A stretch of 64,000 bases of DNA from Streptomyces rubrogriseus (lineage in GTDB: Bacteria; Actinomycetota; Actinomycetes; Streptomycetales; Streptomycetaceae). A program made the position numbers and the translations under genes. This document shows, piece after piece, positions 45,680-55,520 of the stretch. The stretch's first letter is position 1, and every line of letters begins with the position of its first letter. The notes beneath the pieces were generated by a model. It was given only the letters and a program-made list of their open reading frames with translations, did no database searches and had not been told where the DNA came from. Location of the stretch: the NCBI RefSeq assembly GCF_027947575.1, contig NZ_CP116256.1:7688001-7752000 (forward strand), in the 5' to 3' direction.

Positions 45680-45691
45680 ATCCGACCGGAT
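45680..45691. promoter_or_regulatory. possible GntR operator
   Basis: ATCCG-AC-CGGAT (45680-45691) is a short palindrome ending 4 nt before the first possible start of the GntR gene, consistent with autoregulation. Only 5-bp arms, so the call is weak. Confidence 0.35.
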
Positions 45692-45695
45692 AGGT

Positions 45696-46496
45696 ATGGT
45701 TCCAGCCATGCCGCCCACCGACCGCATCCGAGACCACGCCGGCCAGGGCGCGACCACCGTCGCAGCCCACCGCACGCGGCGCCGGCTGCGCGCCGACCGG
45801 GCCCGGCAACTCGCCGACCTGCTCCGCCGCCAGCTCCTCGACGACGCCTTCACCGACGGCACCCTCCCCCACGAGGCCACCCTCGCCGCCGACTACGACA
45901 CCACCCGCAACACCGTCCGCCAGGCGCTCGACCTCCTGCGCGCCGAAGGCCTCGTGGCCCGGCAGCCCGGCATCGGCACGGTGGTCGTGGCCCGCAAGTA
46001 CGCCCACGGGCTGGACCGCCTGATGGGCCTCGCCGAGACCCTGCACGAACACGGCCGCGTCACCAACGAGGTCCGCACCACGGTCCCCGTCCCGGCTCCC
46101 GCCCCGGTCGCCGAACGCCTCCGCGTCCCACCCGGCGCCGACGTCCTGTACATCGAGCGCCTGCGCCGCCTGAACGGCGTCCCCCTCTCCCTGGACCTCA
46201 CCTACCTCCCCCTCGACATCGGCACCGCCCTGCTCGGCGCCGACCTGGAGAACACCGACGTCTTCCGGCTCCTGGAATCCGTCACCGGCCGGCCCCTCGG
46301 CCACGCCGAGATCACCCTGGAGGCCGTCACCGCCGACGCGCACTCCGCCGCCGTGCTGGAGGCCCCGCGCGGCACGGCGGTCCTCATGCTGGAACGGCTC
46401 ACCCATCTCGCCGACGGCCGCCCCGTCGACCTGGAGTTCGTCCGCTTCCGCGGCGACCGCATCGCGATGAGCGGCCTGCTGCACCGTTCCCTGTAA
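45696..46496 (+). CDS. GntR-family regulator (HutC/UTRA type)
   Basis: The 266-residue regulator has a winged helix-turn-helix at about residues 25-95 ('LADLLRRQLLDDAFTDGTLP', then 'YDTTRNTVRQALDLLRAEGL', 'RQPGIGTVVVARK'). The UTRA ligand domain follows ('VLYIERLRRLNGVPLSLDLT', 'GRPVDLEFVRFRGDRIAMSG'). UTRA domains bind small metabolites. It is first in a run of six same-strand genes with short gaps or overlaps, so it probably controls the ferredoxin/ABC/flavoprotein operon. ATG 45696 or 45708 may be the start; neither has a strong ribosome binding site. Confidence 0.88.
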   Translation: MVPAMPPTDRIRDHAGQGATTVAAHRTRRRLRADRARQLADLLRRQLLDDAFTDGTLPHEATLAADYDTTRNTVRQALDLLRAEGLVARQPGIGTVVVARKYAHGLDRLMGLAETLHEHGRVTNEVRTTVPVPAPAPVAERLRVPPGADVLYIERLRRLNGVPLSLDLTYLPLDIGTALLGADLENTDVFRLLESVTGRPLGHAEITLEAVTADAHSAAVLEAPRGTAVLMLERLTHLADGRPVDLEFVRFRGDRIAMSGLLHRSL

Positions 46497-46538
46497 TCCC
46501 CCTCACCACCCTTTCGCGCACCCTCCCTGGAGACAGCC

Positions 46539-46766
46539 ATGCCTTTGGCGCCCCAGCGGGCCGACGTGCCCGTGACCATCGACGAGTCGAAGTGCATCGA
46601 AGGCTGCACGCTCTGCGTGGACATGTGCCCGCTGGACTCCCTCGCCATCGACGAGCGCAACGGCAAGGCGTACATGCACGTCGACGAGTGCTGGTACTGC
46701 GGCCCGTGTGCCGCCCGCTGCCCCACCGGGGCGGTCACGGTCAACATGCCCTACCTGCTCCGGTGA
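46539..46766 (+). CDS. 2x[4Fe-4S] ferredoxin, AprB-like
   Basis: The 75-residue protein opens MPLAPQRADVPVTIDESKCI. Cluster motif I is CIEGCTLCVDMCP (an unusual C-x3-C spacing at the first pair) and motif II CWYCGPCAARCP. The surrounding 'YMHVDECWYCGPCAARCPTG' resembles the ferredoxin core of the APS reductase beta subunit, but it lacks the C-terminal tail of true AprB. It is probably the electron partner of the AprA-like flavoprotein four genes downstream. ATG follows CTGGAGACAGCC. Confidence 0.88.
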   Translation: MPLAPQRADVPVTIDESKCIEGCTLCVDMCPLDSLAIDERNGKAYMHVDECWYCGPCAARCPTGAVTVNMPYLLR

Positions 46767-46780
46767 GAGGCCGACTCCCC

Positions 46781-48166
46781 ATGAAACCGAAACGCACCAC
46801 GCTCCCCCTGCCTGCCATTCCCGCCCTGCCCGCCACCGCTGCCTCCGTGGCCCTGCTCCTCTCCGTCACCGCCTGCGGCGGCGACGCCTCCGCCGGCGGG
46901 GACGGCTCCACGGTCACCGTGACCGTCGGCTACCAGTCGAGGACGATCAACACGGTCACCGCCGGCACCCTGCTGCGCTCCCTCGGCTACTTCGAGAAGC
47001 AGCTCAACTCCCTCGGCGACGGCGTCACCTACAAGGTCGACTGGCAGGACTACGCGACCGGCGCGCCCATCACCGCCCAGATGACCGCCGGGAAGATCGA
47101 CATCGGCTCGATGGGCGACTTCCCCCTGCTCATCAACGCGGCCCGCGGCAAGCAGCTCGGCAAGCCGACCCGCCTGGTCTCGGTCACCGGCTACAACCTC
47201 CGCGGCGGCCTCAACACCATCGTCGTCGCACCCGGTTCCTCCCTCGCCTCCCTGAAGGACCTCAAGGGCAAGAAGGTCTCGACCAGCGTCGGTTCGGCCG
47301 CCGACGGCACCCTCGTACGCGCCCTGCAACGCGCCGGCCTCGACCCCGCCGAGGACATCGAGAAGCTCAACCAGCAGCCCGCGGTGGGCGCCTCGGCCCT
47401 GGACTCGGGGAGCGCGGACGCCCTGTCGCAGTTCGTCGCCTGGCCCGGCCTGCTCGCCCACCAGGGCAAGGCCAAGGCGCTGTACGACGGTGCGCGGCTG
47501 AACCTGCCCACGTTCCACGGCGTCACCGCCGCCGAGGACTTCGCGAAGGAGCGCCCCGCCGTACTGGAGGCCTTCCTGAAGGCTCAGACGCAGGCGACCG
47601 ACTACCTCGACGCGCACCCCGTGGCCGCCGCCGAGAAGGTCGCGAAGGCCACCGGTCTGCCCGCGGAGGCCGTCTACCTCTACAACGGCGCCCAGGGCAT
47701 CGCCACCTTCGACCCGGCGATCAAGCCGCAGCTCGTCGCGGCCCTCAAGGAGGACGTCTCGATCCTCAAGGACGCGAAGCTCACCGGCGACGTGGACGTG
47801 GACGCCTTCGTCGACGACCGGTACGTGAAGAAGGCGCTCGGCCCGGCCGGGTACGCCGAGCGGCTCGCCTCCACGCCCCCGGAACCGGCCGGCGAGGTCT
47901 GGCCCAAGGGTGCGCAAAAGACCCTGGCCTTCTCCTCCCCCACGGCGCTGCTGCAACACGTGGCCGGACATCGCGAGGAGATCCGCGCCGCGTACGTCCC
48001 CGACACCACCACCGGCACCCTGTGGTTCGCCGACCGGGCGGTGTGGGTGGCCGACGGCGGTGACCTGCTGCCCTTCGTCACACCGGAGACCGCGCAGGCG
48101 TACGTCGCCGGACACGGCGGAGCGCGCGTCGTCCCGTACGCCGAGGCACTGGAGCGGGCCTCGTGA
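46781..48166 (+). CDS. ABC importer substrate-binding lipoprotein with a NosL-like C-terminal domain
   Basis: The 461-residue lipoprotein has lipobox LSVTAC with C32. The NMT1/SsuA-type binding domain spans about residues 45-345 ('VGYQSRTINTVTAGTLLRSL', 'QMTAGKIDIGSMGDFPLLIN', 'LKDLKGKKVSTSVGSAADGT'). Residues 374-461 resemble NosL ('LAFSSPTALLQHV', 'LWFADRAVWVADGGDLLPFV', then 'AQAYVAGHGGARVVPYAEAL') but lack the NosL copper-binding cysteine and methionine pattern. SsuA-type proteins bind nitrate, sulfonates, taurine or thiamine precursors. The end overlaps the permease start as GTGA. Confidence 0.85.
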   Translation: MKPKRTTLPLPAIPALPATAASVALLLSVTACGGDASAGGDGSTVTVTVGYQSRTINTVTAGTLLRSLGYFEKQLNSLGDGVTYKVDWQDYATGAPITAQMTAGKIDIGSMGDFPLLINAARGKQLGKPTRLVSVTGYNLRGGLNTIVVAPGSSLASLKDLKGKKVSTSVGSAADGTLVRALQRAGLDPAEDIEKLNQQPAVGASALDSGSADALSQFVAWPGLLAHQGKAKALYDGARLNLPTFHGVTAAEDFAKERPAVLEAFLKAQTQATDYLDAHPVAAAEKVAKATGLPAEAVYLYNGAQGIATFDPAIKPQLVAALKEDVSILKDAKLTGDVDVDAFVDDRYVKKALGPAGYAERLASTPPEPAGEVWPKGAQKTLAFSSPTALLQHVAGHREEIRAAYVPDTTTGTLWFADRAVWVADGGDLLPFVTPETAQAYVAGHGGARVVPYAEALERAS

Positions 48167-49062
48167 ACCGCTCCGCCCGATACGCGCTGCGGATCGCCTC
48201 GCTCGCGCTGGCCCTCGGCCTGTGGCAGCTGCTGACCAGCCGGGACGTCGACCTGTGGCTGCGCTTCTCGCAGTTCCCGACCGTCACCGACGTGGCCCGC
48301 ACCTTCGCCGACCGGCTGGCGGGGCCCGACTACTGGACGGACCTCACCGACAGCCTGACCCGCATCCTCACCGGCTTCGTGCTCGCCGCCGTCCTGGGCG
48401 TGGCCACCGGTGTGCTCGTGGCCCGCTCGCGGCTGGCCGAGGACCTGCTCGGCCCGGTCCTCGAGGTGATCCGGCCCATTCCCGCAATCGCCCTCGTCCC
48501 CGTGGCGATCCTCCTGTTCCCCTCCAACGAGCAGGGCATCGTCTTCATCACCTGCACCGCCGCCTTCTTCCCCGTGCTGGTCTCCACCCGGCACGCGGTA
48601 CGCGCGCTGGCGCCCGTGTGGGAGGAGGCGGTCCGCACCATGGGCGGCGGCCGGTGGCGGGTCCTCGGCTCGGTGGTCCTGCCGGGCGCGCTGCCCGGTG
48701 TCTTCGGTGGGCTGTCGGTCGGCATCGGCGTCTCGTGGATCTGTGTGATCTCCGCCGAGATGATCTCCGGCCAGTACGGCGTGGGGTACCGCACCTGGCA
48801 GGACTACACGGTCGTCGACTACCCGGGCGTCTTCGTCGGCATGGTCACCATCGGCGTGCTCGGCTGGCTGACCTCCACGGCCGTGGAACTGCTGGGCCGC
48901 CGCCTGACCCGCTGGCTGCCCCGCACCGCGCAGGGCACCGCCGCCCGCTCGAAGACCTCGCGGTCCGGGGCGGCTCCCCCGCCCGCCGGCACCTCCGCCG
49001 CACGCAAGGACACCCGCGCCCGTCCCGAGGAGGCACGCGATGAGCACCTCGTCCGAGACTGA
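48163..49062 (+). CDS. ABC importer permease (SsuC/TauC-like)
   Basis: The 299-residue permease has six membrane helices. 'LEVIRPIPAIALVPVAILLF' and the EAA coupling loop 'EEAVRTMGGGRWRVLGSVVL' are typical of nitrate/sulfonate/taurine systems. A basic, Ala/Ser/Pro-rich C-terminal tail of about 45 residues is extra. GTG 48163 overlaps the preceding stop, and the 3' end overlaps the ATPase gene by 23 nt. Confidence 0.9.
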   Translation: MNRSARYALRIASLALALGLWQLLTSRDVDLWLRFSQFPTVTDVARTFADRLAGPDYWTDLTDSLTRILTGFVLAAVLGVATGVLVARSRLAEDLLGPVLEVIRPIPAIALVPVAILLFPSNEQGIVFITCTAAFFPVLVSTRHAVRALAPVWEEAVRTMGGGRWRVLGSVVLPGALPGVFGGLSVGIGVSWICVISAEMISGQYGVGYRTWQDYTVVDYPGVFVGMVTIGVLGWLTSTAVELLGRRLTRWLPRTAQGTAARSKTSRSGAAPPPAGTSAARKDTRARPEEARDEHLVRD

Positions 49063-49858
49063 GACCGAGAACGAGACCGCGACCCGGACAGCAACCGCGA
49101 CCGCAAGGGAGCCCGGGGCGGCTCTCCGCGGCACCCGGCTCACCCTGCGCGGCGCCACCCTCGGCCGCCCGGACGCCGCCGCGGTGAGCGGTGTGGACGT
49201 CGACGTCGCCCCCGGCGAGATCCTCACCGTGGTCGGGCCCTCGGGCTGCGGCAAGTCGACGCTGCTGCGCACGCTGGCCGGCCTGCTGCCGCCGCTGGGC
49301 GGGACGGCGGAACAGGACGGGCGCCCCATCGACGGCCCGGGGGCGGACCGCGCACTGGTCTTCCAGGAGGACGCCCTCCTGCCCTGGCGCACCCTGCGCG
49401 CCAACGTCGAACTCCCGCTCGCCGTCCAGGGCCTGCCCCGCACCGAACGCCGGGACCAGGCGACGGCCTGGCTGGAACGGGTCGGACTCGCCGCCCAGGC
49501 CCGGCACTTGCCGCACCGCGTCTCCGGGGGACAGCGCCAGCGCGCCCAGCTGGCCCGCGCGCTGGCCGGGCGTCCCCGTGCCGTCCTGATGGACGAGCCC
49601 TTCGGCGCCCTCGACGCCCAGACCCGCGCCGGCATGCAGGACCTGCTGGTGGAGGTACTGAACGGCACGGGAGCCACCGTCGTCTTCGTCACCCACGACG
49701 TGGACGAGGCCCTGTACCTCGGCGACCGCGTCGCCCTGCTCGGCACCGGCCGCCTGACCGGCGTGCGTGACGTGCCCCGCCCCCGGGACCGCACCGCACA
49801 CGACGACCCGGCCCGCACGGCGCTGCGGCGCGACGTCCTGACATCCCTCGGCACCTGA
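49040..49858 (+). CDS. ABC importer ATP-binding protein (SsuB/TauB-like)
   Basis: The 272-residue ATPase has a Thr/Glu-rich N-terminus (MSTSSETETENETATRTATA). Walker A GPSGCGKST is at 66-74, Q-loop 'VFQEDALLPWRTLRANVELP', signature VSGGQRQRAQLARAL, Walker B 'AVLMDEPFGALDA' and the H-loop 'VVFVTHDVDEALYL'. The 'LLPWRTLRANV' sequence is characteristic of the sulfonate/nitrate/taurine subfamily. It is followed by the flavoprotein gene after 11 nt. Confidence 0.92.
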   Translation: MSTSSETETENETATRTATATAREPGAALRGTRLTLRGATLGRPDAAAVSGVDVDVAPGEILTVVGPSGCGKSTLLRTLAGLLPPLGGTAEQDGRPIDGPGADRALVFQEDALLPWRTLRANVELPLAVQGLPRTERRDQATAWLERVGLAAQARHLPHRVSGGQRQRAQLARALAGRPRAVLMDEPFGALDAQTRAGMQDLLVEVLNGTGATVVFVTHDVDEALYLGDRVALLGTGRLTGVRDVPRPRDRTAHDDPARTALRRDVLTSLGT

Positions 49859-49869
49859 AAGGCCCCCTG

Positions 49870-52590
49870 GTGGAGATCCCCGCCCTCACCGACGCCGAAG
49901 AACTCTCCTGCGACGTACTCGTCGTCGGCGGCGGCACCGCCGGCACCATGGCCGCGCTGACCGCCGCCGAGCACGGCGCGAACGTACTGCTGCTGGAGAA
50001 GGCCCACGTCCGCCACTCCGGGGCCCTCGCCATGGGCATGGACGGCGTCAACAACGCCGTCGTCCCCGGCCGCGCCGAACCCGACGACTACGTCGCCGAG
50101 ATCACCCGAGCCAACGACGGCATCGTCGACCAGTCCACCGTCCGCCAGACCGCCACCCGCGGCTTCGCCATGGTCCAGCGGCTGGAGTCGTACGGGGTGA
50201 AGTTCGAGAAGGACGAGCACGGCGACTACGCCGTCCGCCAGGTGCACCGGTCCGGCTCCTACGTGCTGCCGATGCCCGAGGGCAAGGACGTCAAGAAGGT
50301 CCTGTACCGGCAACTGCGGCGGCGCGAGATGCGCGAGCGCATCCGCATCGAGAACCGCGTGATGCCGGTGCGGGTCCTGACGGCGGAGGGCCGGGCAGTG
50401 GGTGCGGCGGGCTTCAACACCCGTACCGGGCGGTTCGTGACCGTCCGCGCGGGTGCCGTGGTCCTCGCCACCGGCGCCGCCGGCCGGCTCGGTCTGCCGG
50501 CCTCCGGCTACCTCTACGGCACCTACGAGAACCCCACCAACGCCGGCGACGGCTACTCCATGGCCTACCACGCCGGCGCCGAGCTGACCGGCATCGAGTG
50601 CTTCCAGATCAACCCGCTGATCAAGGACTACAACGGCCCGGCGTGCGCCTACGTCGCCAACCCCTTCGGCGGCTACCAGGTCAACCGGCACGGCGAGCGC
50701 TTCGTCGACTCCGACTACTGGTCGGGCCAGATGATGGCCGAGTTCGCCGCGGAGGTCGCCAGCGACCGGGGTCCGGTGTACCTGAAGCTCAGCCACCTCC
50801 CGGAGGAGTCGGTCTCCGCCCTGGAGTCCATCCTGCACTCCACGGAGCGGCCGACGCGCGGCACCTTCCACGCGGGCCGCGGGCACGACTACCGCACCCA
50901 CGACGTCGAGATGCACATCTCCGAGATCGGGCTGTGCGGCGGCCACTCCGCCTCGGGCGTCCGCGTCGACGACCACGCCCGCACCACCGTCCCCCGCCTC
51001 TACGCCGCCGGTGACCTGGCCTGCGTGCCGCACAACTACATGATCGGCGCGTTCGTCTTCGGCGATCTGGCGGGCGCGGACGCCGCCCAGTACACGGCCT
51101 ACGCGGGTGAACTGCCGCCGGAGCAGCTGCGCGAGGCGCACGAGCTGGTCTACCGCCCGCTGCGCAACCCCGACGGGCCGCCGCAGCCCCAGGTCGAGTA
51201 CAAGCTGCGGCGCTTCGTCAACGACTACGTGGCGCCGCCGAAGTCCGGTGCCCGGCTGTCGCTCGCCCTGGAGTCCTTCGAGCGGATGCGCACGGACATC
51301 GCGGCGATGGGCGCCCGCACCCCGCACGAGCTGATGCGCTGCGCCGAGGTCACCTTCATCCGCGACTGCGCGGAGATGGCCGCCCGCTCCTCCCTTGCCC
51401 GCACGGAATCCCGCTGGGGCCTGTACCACGAGCGCGTCGACATCCCCGAGCGCGACGACGCGTCCTGGTTCCACCACCTCGACCTGCACAAGTCCCCCTC
51501 CGGTGCGATGGAGTTCACGGCACGTCCCGTGGCTCCCTACCTGGTTCCCATCGACGAGTTCACGCCGGTCGGCGGCCCCTCCCGGCACCTCGGCGAGGTG
51601 CATCCGGAGCAGGTGGCGACAGCCGGGGACCGCGATGCCGCGCCCCTCGCCACCGGGGGCCGCCCCACGGCCACCGCGGTCACCGCAGCCGCCGAACCCG
51701 GCGCCGCCGGAACCCCCAGGCTGCTGGAACTGCTCGCCCTGGCCGAGAACGAACCCGACCTCGCCGCCCTCCGTCCGTACCTGTCCGACCCCGCACCGGG
51801 CGTCCGGCGCACGGCGGTCAGCGTGCTCACCGAGACCGTCCCGGCCGGTACCGGCCCGGCGCTCGCCGCCGCCCTGTCCGATCCCGACGGCGAAGTGCGC
51901 GCCGCCGCGGCCGCCTCCCTGCGTGAACTGGCCGAGACGCTGACGCCCGAACCCGCCCTGGGCGAGCCCCTCGCCGAGGCCCTGGCCCGGACCGACCCCG
52001 TCGTCCGCGCCACCGCACTCGACCTGCTGCGCATCCTGCGGCTGGGCCACGCCGACACGTTCGCCGCCGCTCTCCGCGACCCCGACGCCACGGTGCGCAT
52101 CGAGGCGGTGCGCGGGCTGGTGTCGCTGGACGCCGCGGAGTCGCTCTCCCCGGCCGCCGGTGATCCGTCCCGCGAGGTGCGGGTCGCGGTCGCCAAGGCG
52201 CTGGGGACGCTGCGGTCGGCGCCCCGCACCGGCGGGGCCCTCGACCGGCTCACCGAGGACCCCGACGTCCTGGTCCGCGGCGCCGCCCTCGCGGCCCTGG
52301 CGGACACGGGCTGCCCGGCTCACCTGGCGGCCCGTGCGGTCACCGCGCTGTCCGACCCCGCCTGGCAGGTACGGGCGGGCGCGGCCACCGCGCTGTCCGC
52401 CGCCGGGTCCGACCGCGCCGTCCCCGTCCTCGCCAAGGCCCTCGCCGACCGGAACGCCGACGTCCGCAAGGCGGCCGTCCTCGCCCTGACCCGGCACACG
52501 GCCACCACCGAGGACGCCCGGACGGCACTCGCGACGGCCACGGGCGACACGGACGCCGACGTCAGGGCGTACGCGACCCGTGCGCTGTGA
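49870..52590 (+). CDS. AprA-like FAD flavoprotein fused to C-terminal HEAT repeats
   Basis: The 906-residue protein has two parts. Residues 1-600 or so match the fumarate reductase/APS reductase alpha family: FAD motif 'VLVVGGGTAGTMAALTAAEH', 'HSGALAMGMDGVNNAVVPGR' (compare AprA RSGAVAQG), 'YENPTNAGDGYSMAYHAGAE' and 'PRLYAAGDLACVPHNYMIGA'. From about residue 615 there are eight or nine HEAT units such as 'LSDPDGEVRAAAAASLREL' and 'LRDPDATVRIEAVRGLVSL'. It probably takes electrons through the AprB-like ferredoxin. The substrate is unknown; no sat or qmo gene is present. The start is GTG 49870. Confidence 0.85.
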   Translation: MEIPALTDAEELSCDVLVVGGGTAGTMAALTAAEHGANVLLLEKAHVRHSGALAMGMDGVNNAVVPGRAEPDDYVAEITRANDGIVDQSTVRQTATRGFAMVQRLESYGVKFEKDEHGDYAVRQVHRSGSYVLPMPEGKDVKKVLYRQLRRREMRERIRIENRVMPVRVLTAEGRAVGAAGFNTRTGRFVTVRAGAVVLATGAAGRLGLPASGYLYGTYENPTNAGDGYSMAYHAGAELTGIECFQINPLIKDYNGPACAYVANPFGGYQVNRHGERFVDSDYWSGQMMAEFAAEVASDRGPVYLKLSHLPEESVSALESILHSTERPTRGTFHAGRGHDYRTHDVEMHISEIGLCGGHSASGVRVDDHARTTVPRLYAAGDLACVPHNYMIGAFVFGDLAGADAAQYTAYAGELPPEQLREAHELVYRPLRNPDGPPQPQVEYKLRRFVNDYVAPPKSGARLSLALESFERMRTDIAAMGARTPHELMRCAEVTFIRDCAEMAARSSLARTESRWGLYHERVDIPERDDASWFHHLDLHKSPSGAMEFTARPVAPYLVPIDEFTPVGGPSRHLGEVHPEQVATAGDRDAAPLATGGRPTATAVTAAAEPGAAGTPRLLELLALAENEPDLAALRPYLSDPAPGVRRTAVSVLTETVPAGTGPALAAALSDPDGEVRAAAAASLRELAETLTPEPALGEPLAEALARTDPVVRATALDLLRILRLGHADTFAAALRDPDATVRIEAVRGLVSLDAAESLSPAAGDPSREVRVAVAKALGTLRSAPRTGGALDRLTEDPDVLVRGAALAALADTGCPAHLAARAVTALSDPAWQVRAGAATALSAAGSDRAVPVLAKALADRNADVRKAAVLALTRHTATTEDARTALATATGDTDADVRAYATRAL

Positions 52591-52620
52591 CGCGCGGCGG
52601 GCGCGAGGCTCCGCCCACCC

Positions 52621-54645
<2,025 letters not shown>

Positions 54646-54837
54646 CGTCTCGTCCCCCGTACGTACTGCCTCGCCCGTCCGGTCTGTCCGGTCCATCTGG
54701 TCCGTCCTGCCCCGACCACTGCCTCAACGATAGGGGTCCGCACCGACAGCCCGGGAGTTATCCACAGGCTCCACCCCTCACGGAAAGCTACGAGCCGACA
54801 ACCTGCTGCACTGTCCGCCTCCTATCAGCAAGGACGA

Positions 54838-55436
54838 GTGAGATTGGCGCCCGAAGCCCCGCCCTTTGAATGGCCGGTGCCTCCCGATGGCGGCTGGACC
54901 GCTGACGACCTGGACCGCCTTCCCGGCCTGCCCTGCACACGCAACTTGTCGACGCGGCACTCGTCTTCCCCTGCCCGCAGTCGGCCTTTCACGAGCGGGC
55001 CACGAGCTTCTTCGGACGGCAGCTCTCCACAGCCGCCGTACAAGGGCTCGACGTTCTGTGCAGGTTCAGCATCGACGTGGACCGGCAGAACCGGTTGGAG
55101 GCTGACCTGATCGTCCTGCGGGAAGCGGGATTGACGTGCCTCGAACAGACCCGTGTACCTGCGACCGAGGTCATGCTGGCGGTGGAGGTCACCTCGCCGG
55201 ACTCCGTCTCCCGCGACCGCGAGACCAAGCCCCTGAAGTACGCCCGGGCGGGCATCGCCCACTACTGGAGGGTGGAGAACGAGAAGGGCCTCGCCGTCGT
55301 CCACGCCTTCGAGCTGGAGCCCACCACCGGCGCCTACACCAGCGTCGGCATCTTCAGGGAGCGCATGAAGGTGAGTGCGCCCTTCCCGATGGATCTGGAC
55401 CTGACCGCCATCAAGCCGCGCCGCGTCGGCGAGTAG
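54838..55436 (+). pseudogene. Uma2-family (DUF820) endonuclease-like gene, frameshifted
   Basis: From GTG 54838 one frame reads 'APEAPPFEWPVPPDGGWTAD' and 'DLDRLPGLP'. At about 54931-54933 the frame must change, and the next frame gives 'LHTQLVDAALVFPCPQSAFH', 'STAAVQGLDVLCRFSIDVDR' and 'VAVEV'-like core 'VMLAVEVTSPDSVSRDRETK' followed by 'PLKYARAGIAHYWRVENEKG'. Together these are a normal Uma2 protein of about 200 residues with the PD-(D/E)xK-like Asp/Glu positions. Adding one C to the CCC at 54931-54933 joins the frames. The copy is probably inactive or holds a sequencing error. Confidence 0.75.
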
Positions 55437-55445
55437 CCCGGCACA

Positions 55446-55495
55446 CACGGCTGTGGTCCGGCACCCCTGCGCAGAGGTGCCGGACCACAGCCGTG
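55446..55495. terminator. bidirectional terminator between the Uma2-like gene and nuoN
   Basis: Perfect 20-bp arms (55446-55465 and 55476-55495) around a 10-nt loop CCTGCGCAGA. It lies between convergent genes and would end the main nuo operon. Confidence 0.88.
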
Positions 55496-55520
55496 AAGCC
55501 ACAAAGCCGCAAGCGCCGCG

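Noticed and set aside
47680..52497. 1605-codon open frame on the minus strand
   Set aside because: It is the antisense shadow of the ABC importer and flavoprotein genes. Its composition is Gly/Val/Arg/Glu-rich with no domain, and the plus strand carries clear motifs throughout.
54758..54766. TTATCCACA, a DnaA-box match upstream of recQ
   Set aside because: Single 9-mer without a second box; expected by chance at this frequency.
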